DNA from: Mesorhabditis belari
Taxonomy: Eukaryota; Nematoda; Chromadorea; Rhabditida; Rhabditidae
Assembly: GCA_958450365.1 (NCBI GenBank)
Contig: CAUEEP010000925.1
Span: 1,171,001-1,235,000 of the forward strand
Direction of reading: 5' to 3'
DNA length: 64,000 bases
Shown: in pieces, positions 1-10,700 of the stretch
Numbering within the stretch: the first letter of the stretch is position 1
How the letters are laid out: the number at the start of each line of letters is the position of its first letter
Translations under genes and position numbers: made by a program
Notes under the pieces: generated by a model
Database searches by the model: none
Seen by the model: only the letters and a program-made list of their open reading frames with translations
What the model was told of the DNA's origin: nothing

Positions 1-600
1 TTTTGTTTGCAACTCTGTAATCCATGGTTTCATTGAGGTTTTTGAGGTTTTTGAGGTTTTTAAATTTTGTCAATTCAGTAAAGAAAAGTGACAGCTTGGC
101 CACAAAGATTTCGGAAATAGGCCATTTTTCGCTTCCGGACACGATTCAGAAGTAAAACCCCTATTTTGCAAGGTTGGATTTGCGCAACAAAAGCTAAATT
201 TTTGGTAAATTCCGTGTACGGTGAATACTGCGATAGAACTTCACTCCATAGAAATGAGAAAGAGAAGACAGGAGAAAAGAGAAGACAAGATCGCAGAATT
301 GAGCTGAAAGTTATTTACTATCTCTTGGCGTCGCATTACCGCATTACCCTTTTTGCCTTTTTTTCCATTCCTTGATAAAATTACCTTATTGCTTTTACTT
401 TGCACGCTTATAACTTTTGACAGAATGCTCATCAGCAGATTCGGAATCAGCGTGAAATTCCGCGTCGAATGGTAGATGGTTCGTGTCATTCGGCCACGAC
501 GCCCCGTTGGCTTTCCCTTGTTAATATTTTTGCTTTTGCCTACGAATTAGACACGGATTCGGGTTGGTTTGCATTGAACGGAAAAGTAACTTTTGACTAG
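1..600. repeat. F-box 5'-flank repeat followed by dispersed repeat R1
   Basis: Bases 1-240 are close by eye to the upstream flank of the F-box genes (compare 20213-20480 and 36985-37190). Bases about 270-600 carry repeat R1, with the motif GCAGATTCGGAATCAGCGTG and a GGCCACNACGCCC block. R1 recurs at about 7160-7600, 10310-10690, 17620-18010, 43030-43260 and 59140-59430. No gene is seen here. Confidence 0.6.
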
Positions 601-679
601 AATCAATTTACAATTAGCCAAAAATGACACATTTCGGATTGTTTTGGGTTCAACCGAAACCAAACCAACGTTGGGTTCA

Positions 680-835
680 AAGGGAAATTCGGGCTGTTGT
701 CTGATAAAGGTTGTTGCATTACCTCTTCTGTCCAATAATCAATCTTCACTGATGCTCGCTCGATGACTTCAGCTTTGAAATTCTCCAAATATTCGTTGAA
801 TTTGTTTCCAGAGATCCTCACATCCAAAATGCTTC
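680..835 (-). pseudogene. F-box family fragment (middle domain)
   Basis: On the minus strand this encodes a piece resembling the middle of the F-box family proteins (motif NKFNEYLENFKAEVIERAS; compare NNFNDFLWNLKAEVTDRAS in the intact copies). It has no F-box end and no C-terminal end, and runs straight into repeat R1. Similar pieces lie at about 4140-4280 (minus) and 7022-7160 (plus). They form a subtype distinct from the full-length genes. It is interpreted as a remnant. Confidence 0.6.
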
Positions 836-839
836 AAAA

Positions 840-1840
840 TTTCAACACTGAAAAATAAATAATCACAAAATCGTTTTCACATATCACGATAAAACATCAA
901 AAAATAAAATCTCGCACTCACAACCTCAGATTTCGACATGCACATTTTTGGCAAAGAAGCGAAGGTGGTTGAAACCAAGTGTGTCATAGAGTTTGCAAAG
1001 AATTTAGACGCATTTCCCTTTACCATCAATGCTTTTCACATGCTAATAGACAGGTTGACCGTTGGGGTCTAGGCAAAAATATACCGTACTTAAGGATGAG
1101 GGTAAAATTAAGAATGGTGAATTGTCGTTTTTTATCCCACAAATTCTGAAATGAAGAATAAAGAAAAGTGACAATGGCAGGAACATCAGATCTTAGGGAT
1201 TACGGTGCCTTTTTCATAACCCCCCTTTTAGATCATAAATTTTAATCAAATGACCATTTACTTTAGATCGGCGACGCGGATTCTCTGCTTTTTTCGAGGG
1301 ACATTTTTCGAGGGATCATCCTCAACATTTCGACGTTTAGATGGAATCGGTTAGTGCCTATCGTAAGCCTGGGGGAAATGGTAACAATTACTTCAAGTGA
1401 AGTGTTTAAAAGCTACTTAAAATGGTACTATAACCAGGGCAAGGCCTTGATGTAAGGTTCTTCACAAAACGATAGGACCACCCCTAAATTTTACACTTTT
1501 TTTGGCTATGAAATTTAATAACGCGAAATAGCTTTTAAATCCTAGATATATATACAAAAAGAGGCATATATACCATTTTTAACGTTATCTGAACAAATTG
1601 CAAAAAAATTAGTTTTGAAGCAGCCATTCGAGAAAATCGATGTTGTGACGTTCCAGAAAAGCTTTAGTGCATGAATTGAAGCATTACCCTGTTGAAAAAT
1701 ATAGTGTTCCCTCGATTTTGTATGTTTCCGTTCATTTTTTCACTGTAACAATCAAAAATCAGGCATAAATTTGATTACTTTATGTTTTCAACGTTTAATC
1801 TTATTTTTAGAAATTATTATTGAGAAATTTATTTCTTGAA
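840..1840. repeat. Dispersed repeat R2, plus orientation
   Basis: This block matches by eye 47770-48680, and inverted copies at 4277-4860 and 38617-38990. Shared marks are the strings ACATCAGATCTTAGGGATTA, GATCGGCGACGCGGATTCT and CATTTCGACG. In two cases it lies next to the 3' end of a small heat-shock gene. No open coding region is convincing. Confidence 0.6.
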
Positions 1841-1899
1841 ATACTTATAATGTCCATTGAATATGGTAAAGGTGCAATAACTCAATGTTCTTTTTCTCT

Positions 1900-2192
1900 G
1901 TTTCATCACCCTTTCCAACGTCACAACGTTCAGCTGCACTCACGACTTTTCCTCCATTCAAGCCGTTCCATTTCATTTTATTGATTGAACCAAGTATTTA
2001 TTTATGCATAGACAGAGTAAAAAGTGAAAAAAGAATTACAAAATAGTACTCACATATCACAATAAAATATCACCAAACAGAATCTCGTAGTCAAAACTTC
2101 AAATTTCGAAAGGCACATTTTTGGCAAAGAAGCGGAAGTAGGTGCCATAGACTAAATAAGTGCTGTCATAAAAGTAATCTGAAAAAAAAAAG
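1900..2192. repeat. F-box 3'-flank repeat
   Basis: Conserved 3' flank of the F-box genes (compare 9923-10150, 18140-18294, 29090-29310, 35070-35221, 43400-43641, 63790-63960). It contains strings such as TCACAATAAAACATCACCAA and GGCACATTTTTGGCAAA. Its conservation beyond the stop codon shows that the amplified unit is larger than the coding region. Confidence 0.65.
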
Positions 2193-3395
2193 TTAAAATT
2201 GAATCGATGAAACATATTTGGCGAAGAAAAAGTCATCGTTCACAAAATAAATACAGTCACGTCTCTCGTCGATTCTTTTCAAATAGCAATCAAAAGGACC
2301 ATCAAGAGAAACATAATGCTCAACGCGTCTCTTGATTGGACTAAAATCCATAGAATAAATAGAATGATCAGAATCAGAACGAGAATGATCAAAATCAGAA
2401 CGAGAATCATCAGAAACAGAAAGAGATTCAGCAGAAGCAGAAACAGAACGAGGACCATCACAACACTCAACGCTAAACCTGTGCTTTCTCAGCGTTTCCA
2501 TCATTGTATCCCTGATGAAAGTCTTGTTTGGTTCGTTGACCTGACGAATTCCAGGAAAGTTCTGGATCCAATTGTTAATTTCAACTGACATTTCACCTCG
2601 CACGAAACAAGCGGCTTCTTTATTTTCACTCGGGATTCCGGAATTCAGAATCAACTCAATTGTCGATTTCTCATTTGCGGAACAAACCTCAGTCACACAT
2701 AGCTCAAGTTGAGTCTTCGAAAGTGCTGAATGAAGCGTTGGATAAAAATCAGCATCATTATAAAGATCCAGTGATATCATTTTGCAATTTTGTGTGCTTC
2801 TATTGATCAAAGACAACATAAGTTGTTGATGTGTCTCTTCGTGAAAACGGGACAACCTCAATGATGCTCGATCGGTGACTTCAGCTTTAAAACTCCACAA
2901 ACAATCGTTGAAATTGTTCCCATAGATATGAACTTCCCACTCGTCGACTTGTTTCAAATTGGCGAAGGGCTTCTTGAGTGCCTCAAGTTCTTCCTCGTCC
3001 AAGGCACCATACCACGTCACATCCGAAATGAACAAAACCGAACATCGTTCAACCTGTGACAGGAGAAGGACTTTTCGTGACCAGAAATAAAATGGAAGAG
3101 GCCTTGATTCGGCGAATTTCATGATGAAGACTAGATCTTGGTAGCGTTCGCGCTCGTCATCCAGACCTTCTCGATCATCCATCTTGCAACATCTGACACC
3201 AATCAAATGGATTTGTTTACCAAAAATCCGTGTTGGTTTCTGGAGAAGAATCCATCGAAACCTTCTGTCAACTTTCATCAATTCGGGCACATCGTTTGGC
3301 TCCAATGCCTCGATTACTTCCAAAACCAGATCGTAGCAGAGTTTGTCCATGGGAAAGTTGAGGAGATTGGGCATCTCAAGTGGAAGTTCTGCCAT
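2193..3395 (-). CDS. F-box-like protein with one SPxK module
   Basis: Single-exon gene of 400 residues in the window's F-box-like family. Residues about 13-55 fit the F-box pattern (LCYDLVLEVIEALEPNDVPE, then a conserved FRWILLQKP). By analogy it would bind a Skp1 homologue in an SCF ubiquitin ligase; this is family inference only. A middle LKQVDELEV/FKAEVTDRAS domain follows, then a short Ser/Asp-rich stretch with one SPIKRR motif and the conserved end FFFAKYVSSIQF. The start is the MAELP methionine, because all sister genes have TTTTCAG five bases upstream, a spliced-leader acceptor. In this copy that site reads TTTTCGG (3401-3407), so the AG is lost; trans-splicing may have moved to the CAG one base before ATG or be impaired. 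The substrate is unknown. Confidence 0.7.
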   Translation of the reverse strand: MAELPLEMPNLLNFPMDKLCYDLVLEVIEALEPNDVPELMKVDRRFRWILLQKPTRIFGKQIHLIGVRCCKMDDREGLDDERERYQDLVFIMKFAESRPLPFYFWSRKVLLLSQVERCSVLFISDVTWYGALDEEELEALKKPFANLKQVDEWEVHIYGNNFNDCLWSFKAEVTDRASLRLSRFHEETHQQLMLSLINRSTQNCKMISLDLYNDADFYPTLHSALSKTQLELCVTEVCSANEKSTIELILNSGIPSENKEAACFVRGEMSVEINNWIQNFPGIRQVNEPNKTFIRDTMMETLRKHRFSVECCDGPRSVSASAESLSVSDDSRSDFDHSRSDSDHSIYSMDFSPIKRRVEHYVSLDGPFDCYLKRIDERRDCIYFVNDDFFFAKYVSSIQF

Positions 3396-4280
3396 TCTGC
3401 CCGAAAATTGAAAAATTAGAAAAGAACAATCTGTAAATATATGGCAGAAAAGTTGGCTACAAAACAATGACCATCAACAAGGTGGGGAGAAATGCGGGTT
3501 TTAGCTAAAGTTTGATAAAATCTTTATATCTCTAAAAATTGTGATGATCTTTAGTAATAAACAACAATAATCTAAGCTTTACATCTAAAAGGAGCTAAAA
3601 TTGACTCAAAAGATTTAAGCAGTCGCTGTTTTTAAGCAGAAACGTTTCCTGGACCAAAAATAGGCCATTTGTCATCAAAACAAGGCTTAAAACGTAAAAG
3701 ATATAAACGCGTTTAAAAAGATCTATTCTAACAAGTAACAACTCAAAAAGTTCAAAATATGGTAGAAAAGATCAGCAATAACTTTCGGGGAGAAGTGAAG
3801 AATGATTTCCGAAGCCCAAAATTTCCCTTTTAACCCATCAATTGGCACCGTAGCCCACGAGGTTGTCTTTTAGAATTCGAATGTGAGTGTTTGGCTCACA
3901 TTTTGTTTGCAACTCGTAATCCATAGTTTCATTGAGGCTTTTGAGATTTTTAAATTTATATCAATTCACAAAAGAAGAGTGACAGCTTGACCACAAAAAT
4001 TTCGGGAATAAGCCATGTTTGTATGGAAAAGTAACTTTTGATTAGATTCAATTCCCCAAAAATTACACATTTCGGATGGTTTTTGGTTCAACCGAAACCA
4101 AAACAACGTTGGGTTCAAAGGGAAATTCTGGCTGGTTTCTGATCAAAGTTGCTGCCTTACCTATTCCTTCCCAGGATCAATCTTCACTGATGCTGGATCG
4201 ATGGCTTCAGCTTTGAAATTCTCCAAATACTTGTTGAATTTGTTTCAATAGATCCTCACATCCAACTCGTGGACCCAATC
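3396..4280. repeat. F-box 5' flank with a second family fragment
   Basis: Bases 3396-4020 are the conserved upstream flank shared with the other F-box copies (TTGACTCAAAAGATTTAAGC at about 3602). Bases 4080-4280 hold R1-type sequence and, on the minus strand, a decayed middle-domain fragment like that at 680-835. No intact gene is seen. Confidence 0.55.
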
Positions 4281-4860
4281 TGGCGAAGAAGCTTACTATA
4301 GGCACTAACCGATTCCATCTAAACGTCGAAGTATTGAGCAAGCAAAAACGTGTCCCGTCCTTTCCAGCAGAGAATCCGCGTCGCCGATTTAAAGTAAATG
4401 ACCCTTTGATTAAAATGTACGATCTAGAAGGTGGGGCTAGGAAAAAGTTACCGTAATCGTAATCATAAAGTTACCTAGATCTGATGTTCCTGCCATTTCC
4501 GCTATTCTTGATTCCAGAATTTGAGGGAAAAAAACGGCAATTCACCATTCTTTATTTTATCCTCATCCTTAAGTACGGTATCTTTTTGCCTAAACCCCAA
4601 CGGTCAATCTGTCTATTAGCATGTGAAAAGCATTGATGGTAAAGGGGAATGCGTCTTAATTTTTTGCAAACTCTATGACACGCTTGGTTTCAACCACCTT
4701 CGCTTCTTTGCCAAAAATGTGCATGTCGAAATTTGAGGTTGTGAGTGCGAGATTTTATTTTGTGATGTTTTATCGTGACATGTGAATACGATTTTGTGCT
4801 TATTTATTTTTCAGTGTTGAAATTTTGAAGCAAAACTAGAGCTATTGTTGTTTTCTCGAT
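4277..4860. repeat. Repeat R2, inverted copy
   Basis: Reverse-complement match to 840-1450 and 47800-48420, directly downstream of the heat-shock pseudogene at 5085-5815. Nothing coding is seen. Bases 4860-5084 are the conserved 3' flank of the heat-shock gene. Confidence 0.6.
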
Positions 4861-5084
4861 GATGTTAGACAGATTTTGAATGTTTATTTTGTTTGCGCAC
4901 GTGTTTTGTTGTCTTTTGAACTAAAAATACAATAATTTATTAAAGTATTCACAAAAGCAAAATCACACAGCAAAAATTACACGAAAAATGTGAGTTGAGA
5001 TACATTTTTCAAATCAAAAAAGTAGCACAGAAAAATGTGGTAAAGAGAAAGTTCAATTGGGGTAGTTGAGAGTTTTGGATGCTG

Positions 5085-5815
5085 TTAATTCTCGATTGTT
5101 CCTGTTTCCTTTTGTTGTCCGGTAATTTGAATGGAAATCTCTTGCCCATTCAGTTGTTTCTTCTTTTCAATCAATGGGGCATGAATTGAGAGATTTCCAT
5201 GTTGATCGAGTGATGATTGAAGTGACGAGAGATCGATTTGATCCACGGGAATCCGAATGGAACGTTGCAAACGAAGGTGGACGGATCCCGGAAATATGTA
5301 AAGTTGAATGGGGTGAAGAAGGGAATGCTTTTCATATAATAACTAGCATCAAATTTTATGGTTAAACATTAAGATTAAGGTTCTTCAATTTGAATTGACT
5401 ATACTCTGTAATTAACTTTAATTTTTCACCTGTTCATTCTCCTCTTTGTGCTCTCCTTCAATCGACAAAACATCCCCGTCCAATCGCAATTTCAATTCAT
5501 CGGGTTTATACGAGGAGACGTCGCATTTCACGGAGAAACCCTCATCACTCAACGAAATCTAAGAAGCGAGTTCTGGTATTGAAAAAGTTAAGCTACCTCC
5601 TTATCAGCTACTCACGTCTTCAAGAGTCTATGACAGAGTTAACAAGCAAAGTTGCCTGGAAAACATACTATTTCTTGTTGCTGAAGGTCGCGATGGATTG
5701 TTCGACCATCGAAAGTTCATTCCAATGAATTGATCGTTTCGAAGATGTCATTGAAGGGATGTCGACGGCTGAATGGACGACAGAAATTGTTCGAGGGAAA
5801 AAGAAGAAGTGACAT
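5085..5815 (-). pseudogene. hsp-16-like: Small heat-shock protein (hsp-16 type), broken copy A
   Basis: Three exons (5815-5669, 5558-5430, 5288-5085) align without gaps to the intact copies at 23294 and 46784, and encode an N-terminal arm, an alpha-crystallin domain and a C-terminal ISI motif. Three lesions are visible: an in-frame TGA at codon 33 (5719-5717), loss of the intron-2 acceptor (TTTCAG in the sisters, TTTCCG here, bases 5289-5294), and a TATA box changed from TATATAAA to TATATGAA. The heat-shock elements are still intact. It is transcribed away from a decayed F-box copy at 6590-7160, the same arrangement as copies B and C. It is best read as a recent pseudogene. Confidence 0.85.
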
Positions 5816-5894
5816 TTGGAAGTGTGAAGGTAATTGTTGATAGTAAGATGTGTTGATTTGAGTTGATGACTGCTGGAGTGAACCGTCGGTTCAT

Positions 5895-6020
5895 ATAAGA
5901 TTCGATGGGGTTTCCGGGAGGTTCTCGAAAATTCTAGAAACGGAGTCGGCACTTGTTTTCCCCTTCCACTCTATTGCCTCTTTCGAAAAGAACCTTTCTC
6001 GAAGTCTCTCGAAATCACTC
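5895..6020 (-). promoter_or_regulatory. Heat-shock elements and degraded TATA of copy A
   Basis: The proximal array at 5912-5934 reads on the minus strand GAA-nn-TTC-nn-GAA-nn-TCC-nn-GAA, a near-perfect heat-shock element. A distal cluster with TTCGAAA/GAA units lies at about 5980-6015. The TATA region (about 5891-5898) is altered relative to copies B and C. Confidence 0.75.
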
Positions 6021-6590
6021 GATATTTCGTCTCTTTGTGGCTCTCTCGCGTCTACTTCTCTTCTTTTCGTTCTCCTTTTTTAGTTGCTGATCTCTCTTCT
6101 TTTTCGGACTATTAGGTACTTCCAAAAGAAACAGTGGATTATAACCAACATTCGAACAACCCAAAAACCAATAAGAAAAAACTTTATTGCAAAAGATATT
6201 CGCCATTACCATCAACTATGTTTTTCCATTTTTGGCGTGCAATATTTGTTTAGACCTTGCAGGCTGAGTGTTGCGTCTCTTTAACAACTGAACCCACGAG
6301 CAACGAAGGCATCTCCTTTTTTGCCGTCTCATCTGCTGTGCCACTGACCGAACGAATGGATGCGATGCAGGCGCAGCTCAATCGCATCAAGGAAAAGGGA
6401 AATTTTATCCTTGTGATATCTTGTTTTAACATTAAACTTACTTTCAACTTCAACAGTTGTCAAATCGGCGATTCAGTTGATACTGAATTCCGGAATTCCG
6501 AATGACAACTAAGGAACCACTTGTCTTTTGCCATTTTTTCTTCCCCAGGGCCTTTGCAAAGCCGGAACAATGGCAAATTAACAAATGAAT
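6020..6590. other. Spacer between heat-shock copy A and F-box fragment
   Basis: The first 200 bases match the upstream region of the other heat-shock copies, a Lys/Arg-codon-rich purine tract that I do not treat as coding. At about 6460-6530 a short displaced piece of an F-box C-terminal half (CTGAATTCCGGAATTCCGA) appears, a sign of local rearrangement. Confidence 0.4.
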
Positions 6591-7160
6591 GAAGAACTTT
6601 CTGCTACGATCTGATTTTGGAAGTAATCGACGAGTTGGAGCCAAAAGATGTGCCCGAATTGATGAAAGTTGGCAGCAGATTTCGATGGATTCTTCTCCAG
6701 AAACCAGCACGGATTCTTGGAAAAGGAATCCATTCGATTGACATCAAACTGGGAGATTGGCATGATGATAATGATCTTTTTGATTATACCGCTTAGATGA
6801 TTGTAGTCACGAAATTTCCCAAAAAAATCTCTCTTCATTTCAATCTCTGCAACCTCTTTCAATGTTCTTCTCTTGGCACCAGTGGAAAGATGTTCAGTTT
6901 AAAAAATTTTTGAAAATTTGACCATTTCACAAGTTGGATCTGACGACATTCATCTTGAGAAGGAGCTTTCGCCTTCGACTTTCGGAACTCAAGAAGATCT
7001 TCGCCAGATTGAGTCCACGAGTTGGATGTGAGGATCTATGGAGACAAATTCAACGAGTATTTTGAGAATTTCAAAGCTGAAGTCATCGATCGAGCATCAG
7101 TGAAGATTGATTATTGGAAAGAAGAGGTAAGACAACAACTTTTATCAGATATCAGCCAGA
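6590..7160 (+). pseudogene. F-box family remnant, partner of heat-shock copy A
   Basis: From about 6600 the plus strand encodes CYDLILEVIDELEPKDVPEL-type F-box sequence and IHSIDIKLGDWHDDN, then a stop (TAG at 6796). Frameshifted pieces follow, and from 7022 a middle-domain fragment (YGDKFNEYFENFKAEVIDRA). The start region with MAELP/MVKLP is gone. It is the same subtype as 20566-20924 and 45290-46070, each of which sits head-to-head with a small heat-shock gene. Confidence 0.7.
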
Positions 7161-7600
7161 ATTTCCCTTTGAACCAAACGTTGTTTCGGTCTCAGTTGAA
7201 CCCAAAACAATCCAAAATGTGTCATTTTTGGCTAATTGTAAATTGAACCTAGTCAAAAGCTACTTTTTCGTTCAATGCAAACCGACCCGAAACCGTCTCT
7301 AATTATTAGGCAAAAGTAAAAAGATTAACAAGGGAATGCCAACCGGGCGTGGTGGCCGAATGACATGAGCCCTCTACCACTCGCCGCGGAATTTCACGCT
7401 GATTCCGAATCTGCTGATGAGCACTCCGTTAAAATTTATAAGCGTGCAAAGTCCAAGTAATAAGATAATTTTATAAAAGAATGGAAAAAAAGGCAAAAAG
7501 ATTGAAGCGGTAATGTGACGCCAAGAAATAATACATAATTTTTAGTTCAATTCTGCGATCTTGTCTTCTCTTTCTCGTTCCTACGGAGGGAAGTGCTATT
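7160..7600. repeat. Dispersed repeat R1, plus orientation
   Basis: Close to 17620-18010 and 43030-43260, and inverted at 270-600 and 10310-10690. It contains GGGAATGCCAACCGG, GTGGTGGCCGAATGACA and ATTCCGAATCTGCTGATGAG. The GTGGTGGCCGAATGA block resembles a tRNA A box, so a tRNA-derived SINE origin is possible but unproven. Confidence 0.5.
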
Positions 7601-8318
7601 GCAGTGTCTAGGGTACCTAGAATTTACCAAAAATTCCACCTTTTTTGCGCAAATCCAACTTTGCAAAATTTTTCTTCTCGAGTCGTGTCCGGAAGCGCAA
7701 AATAGCATATTTCCGAAATTTTTGTAACCAAGCTGTCACTTTTTATTTCGTGAATTGACCAAAATCTTAAAAACCCAAAAACCTCAATGAACCGTGGATT
7801 ACGAGTTGCAAAAAAATGTGAGCCAAACACCCAAGCTCGAATTCTAAATGACAACCTAGTGGGTTACGGTGCCAATTGATGGGATAAAAAGGAAATTTTG
7901 CGCTTGGGAAATCATTCTTCTCTTCTCCCCGGAAGTTAGGGGTGATCCTTTCTGCCAAGCTTTTTCAGCTTTCCCTGGTTTGAATAGACTTTTATATCTT
8001 TTTAAGCGCATATTTTACTGGTTTTAAGTATTGTTTTGATGACAAATGGCCTATTTTTGGTCCACGACATGTTTTTGCTTAAAAAGAGCGACTGTTGAAA
8101 TCTTTTGAGTCAATTTTTTCTGTTTTCGGATGTAAAGCTTTGATTATTGTTGTTTATGCACTAAAGATCATCACAAGTTTTAGAGGAATCAAAGATTTTA
8201 TCCAACTTTAGCTAAAAGCCAGCATTTGTCCCCACCTTGTTTATTGTTTTTGTTTTCTAGCCAACTTTTACTGAGAATTTCTGATTGTTCTTTTCTAATT
8301 TTTCAATTTTCAGGCAGA
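7600..8318. repeat. F-box 5' flank
   Basis: Conserved upstream flank of the F-box gene that starts at 8319, in reverse orientation to the flanks of the minus-strand copies. It ends in the trans-splice acceptor TTTTCAG at 8307-8313, five bases before ATG. Confidence 0.6.
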
Positions 8319-9922
8319 ATGGCAGAACTTCCAGTCGAGATGCCCAATCTTCTCCAATTCCCGATGGGAAAACTCTGCTACGATCTGGTTTTGGAAGTAA
8401 TCGATGAATTAGATCCAAAAGATGTGCCCGAATTGATGAAAGCTGACAGAAGATTTCGATGGATTCTTCTCCAGAAACCAGCACGGATTCTTGGAAAACA
8501 AATCCATTTGATTAGGGTCATGATGGAGGATCGAGATGAAAGTTACAATGACGAGGGCCCGCGCAAACGCTACCAAGATCTAGTCTTGATCATGAAATTC
8601 GCTGAATCAAGGCCTCTTCCATTTTATTTCATGTCACATAAAGTCCTTCTCCTGTCGCAGGTTGAACGATGTTCGGTTTTGGAAATTTCAGATGTGTGGT
8701 ATGACGCCTTGAACGAGGAAAAACTTTCGGGACTCAAGAAGGCTTTGCTCAAGGCTTCGCTAACTTGAAACAAGTCGACGAGTTGGAAGTTAGTATCTGG
8801 GGGAACAATTTCAACGACTTTTTGTATAATTTAAAAGCCGAAGTCACCGATCGAGCATCATTGAAATTTTCCGATTTACAACTTATGTTGTCTTTGATCA
8901 ATGGGAGCCTTCAAAATTGCAAAATGGTCTCAGTGCAACTTTATCGTGATCCTGATTTTTATCCAACAGTTTATTCGGCACTTTCGAAGACTCAACTTGA
9001 GTTATTTGTGACTGGGGTTCCTTTCGGAAGTGTCAATTCGACAATAGAATTGATTCTGAATTCCGGAATTCCGAGTGAAAATAAAGAAGCCGCTTGTTTC
9101 GTGCGAGGTGAAATGGAAGTTGAAATTAACAATTTGATCAAGAACTTTCCTGAAATTCGTGAGGTCAACGAACCAAACAAGGCTTTGATCGGGGATACAA
9201 TGAGGGAAACGCTGAGAAAACACAGGTTTATGGATAACTATTGTGGTCATTCTCCTTCTCGTTCTCCTCGGCCTCGGTCTCGTCCTGGTTCTGTTTCTGC
9301 CGATTCCCTTTCTGTTTCTGATGATTCCCGTACTGATTCTGATGATTCCCGTACTGATTCTGATGATTCTCGTTCTGATTCTGATGATTCTCTTTCTGTT
9401 TCTGATGATTCTCTTTCTGTTTCTGCTGAATCTGATTATTGGGCTCCTCCTCGTTCTCGTTCTGTTTCTGTATTTGCTGAATCCCTTGATTCTATGGATC
9501 GTAATCCGATGAAGAGAGGTGTGGAGCATGATGAATCTCTTTCTGTTTCTGATAATTCTCTTTCTGATTCTGATCATTCTCTTCGTTCTATGGATCGTAG
9601 TCCAATCAAGAAACGGGTTAGGCATTCTGTTTCTCTTGGTGGTCCAATTGATCGTTCTCCTCCTCCTCGTTCTCGTCCTCGTTCTGTTTCTGTATCTGCT
9701 GAATCCCTATCTGTTTCTGGGGATTCTCGTTCTGATTCTGATGATTCTCTTCATTCTTTGGATCGTAGTCCAGCCAAGAGAGCGTTTGATCGTTGTCATC
9801 GTGCTTCTGTTGATTGTCCTTTTGATTGCTATTTGAAAAGAATCGACGAGAAGCGTGACTGTATTTATGTTGTGTGCCATGGCTTTTTCTTCGCCAAATA
9901 TGTTTCATCGATTCAATTCTAA
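8319..9922 (+). pseudogene. F-box-like gene with three SPxK modules, frameshifted
   Basis: The only near-full-length family member on the plus strand. The first part (8319-8768) holds the F-box region; the rest (about 8753-9922) continues in another frame. Compared with sisters that read LKKAFANLKQ here, there is a net 11-base insertion at about 8740-8752 that looks like a partial local duplication (CTCAAG twice). The second half is fully open for about 390 codons. It carries a long Ser/Asp repeat with three modules ending in NPMKRG, SPIKKR and SPAKRA, then the conserved FDCYLKRI/FFFAKYVSSIQF end. The open tail implies the break is young, or is an assembly error. Poly(A) signals AATAAA lie at 10122 and 10142. 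The C-terminal half is closest to the gene at 43642-45087. Confidence 0.75.
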
Positions 9923-10700
9923 ATTTGTTTGTTGAAGCCCCAATACTTTGTATTTTTCAAATTACTCATATGGCAGCACTTATTTAGTCTATGGCACCTA
10001 CTTCCTCTTTTTGCCAAAAATGTGCCTGTCGGAATTTGAAGTTTTGAGTACGAGATTTTGTATGGTGATATGTCAGTACTGTTTTGTGGTATTTTTTCAC
10101 CTTTAACTCTGTCTATGCATAAATAAATACTTGGTTCAATCAATAAAATGAAATGTAATAGCGTTTGGCTTCAACGCTACATGTATTTATTGAAGAGTTT
10201 GACTTGGTTCTAAGCTTTCTATGAAGCGCCAATGGCCTTGTGATACATTTTTGATCGAATTCGTCTCCGCTGAACATACGTGAAAAGAGGAAATCTCAGA
10301 ATTGAGCTGAAATATTGTTTACCATCTCTTCGCGCGGGATTGCCGCTTCACTCTTTTTGCCTTTTGTTCCATTGTTTTGATTAAATTAAAATTATAAAAT
10401 TATCTTATTACTTTTACTTTGCACGCTTATAAATTTCAACGGAGTGCTCATCAGCAGATTCGGAATCAGCGTGAAATTCCGCGGCGAGTGGTAGAGGGCT
10501 CATGTCATTCGGCCACCACGCCCGGTTGGCATTCCCTTGTTAATCTTTTTACTTTTGCCTAATATTTAGAGACGGTTTCGGGTCGGTTTGCATTGAACGA
10601 AAAAGTAGCTTTTGACTAGGTTCAATTCACAATCCCCCAAAAATGCCCGTTTTAGGTTAAACCGAAACCGAAACAACTTTCAAAGGGAAATTCTGTGCTA
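9923..10700. repeat. F-box 3' flank followed by inverted R1
   Basis: Bases 9923-10320 are the family 3' flank with AATAAA signals. Bases 10310-10690 are R1 in inverted orientation. No separate gene is seen. Confidence 0.6.

Noticed and set aside
3396..3467. N-terminal extension of F-box genes (CSQLFCHIFTDCSFLIFQFSGR type) as a signal or membrane segment
   Set aside because: It lies upstream of the TTTTCAG acceptor and is outron sequence that happens to be open.
5668..5952. Minus-strand frame of 94 codons over the heat-shock exon 1
   Set aside because: Runs through promoter elements in another frame than the heat-shock protein; same at 46581-46979.
9002..9836. Long open frames opposite to and overlapping the Ser/Asp repeats (Arg/Ile-rich or Leu/Ile-rich)
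   Set aside because: They are shadows of the short-period DNA repeat in the F-box genes; the same happens at 18375-18861 and 43684-44400.
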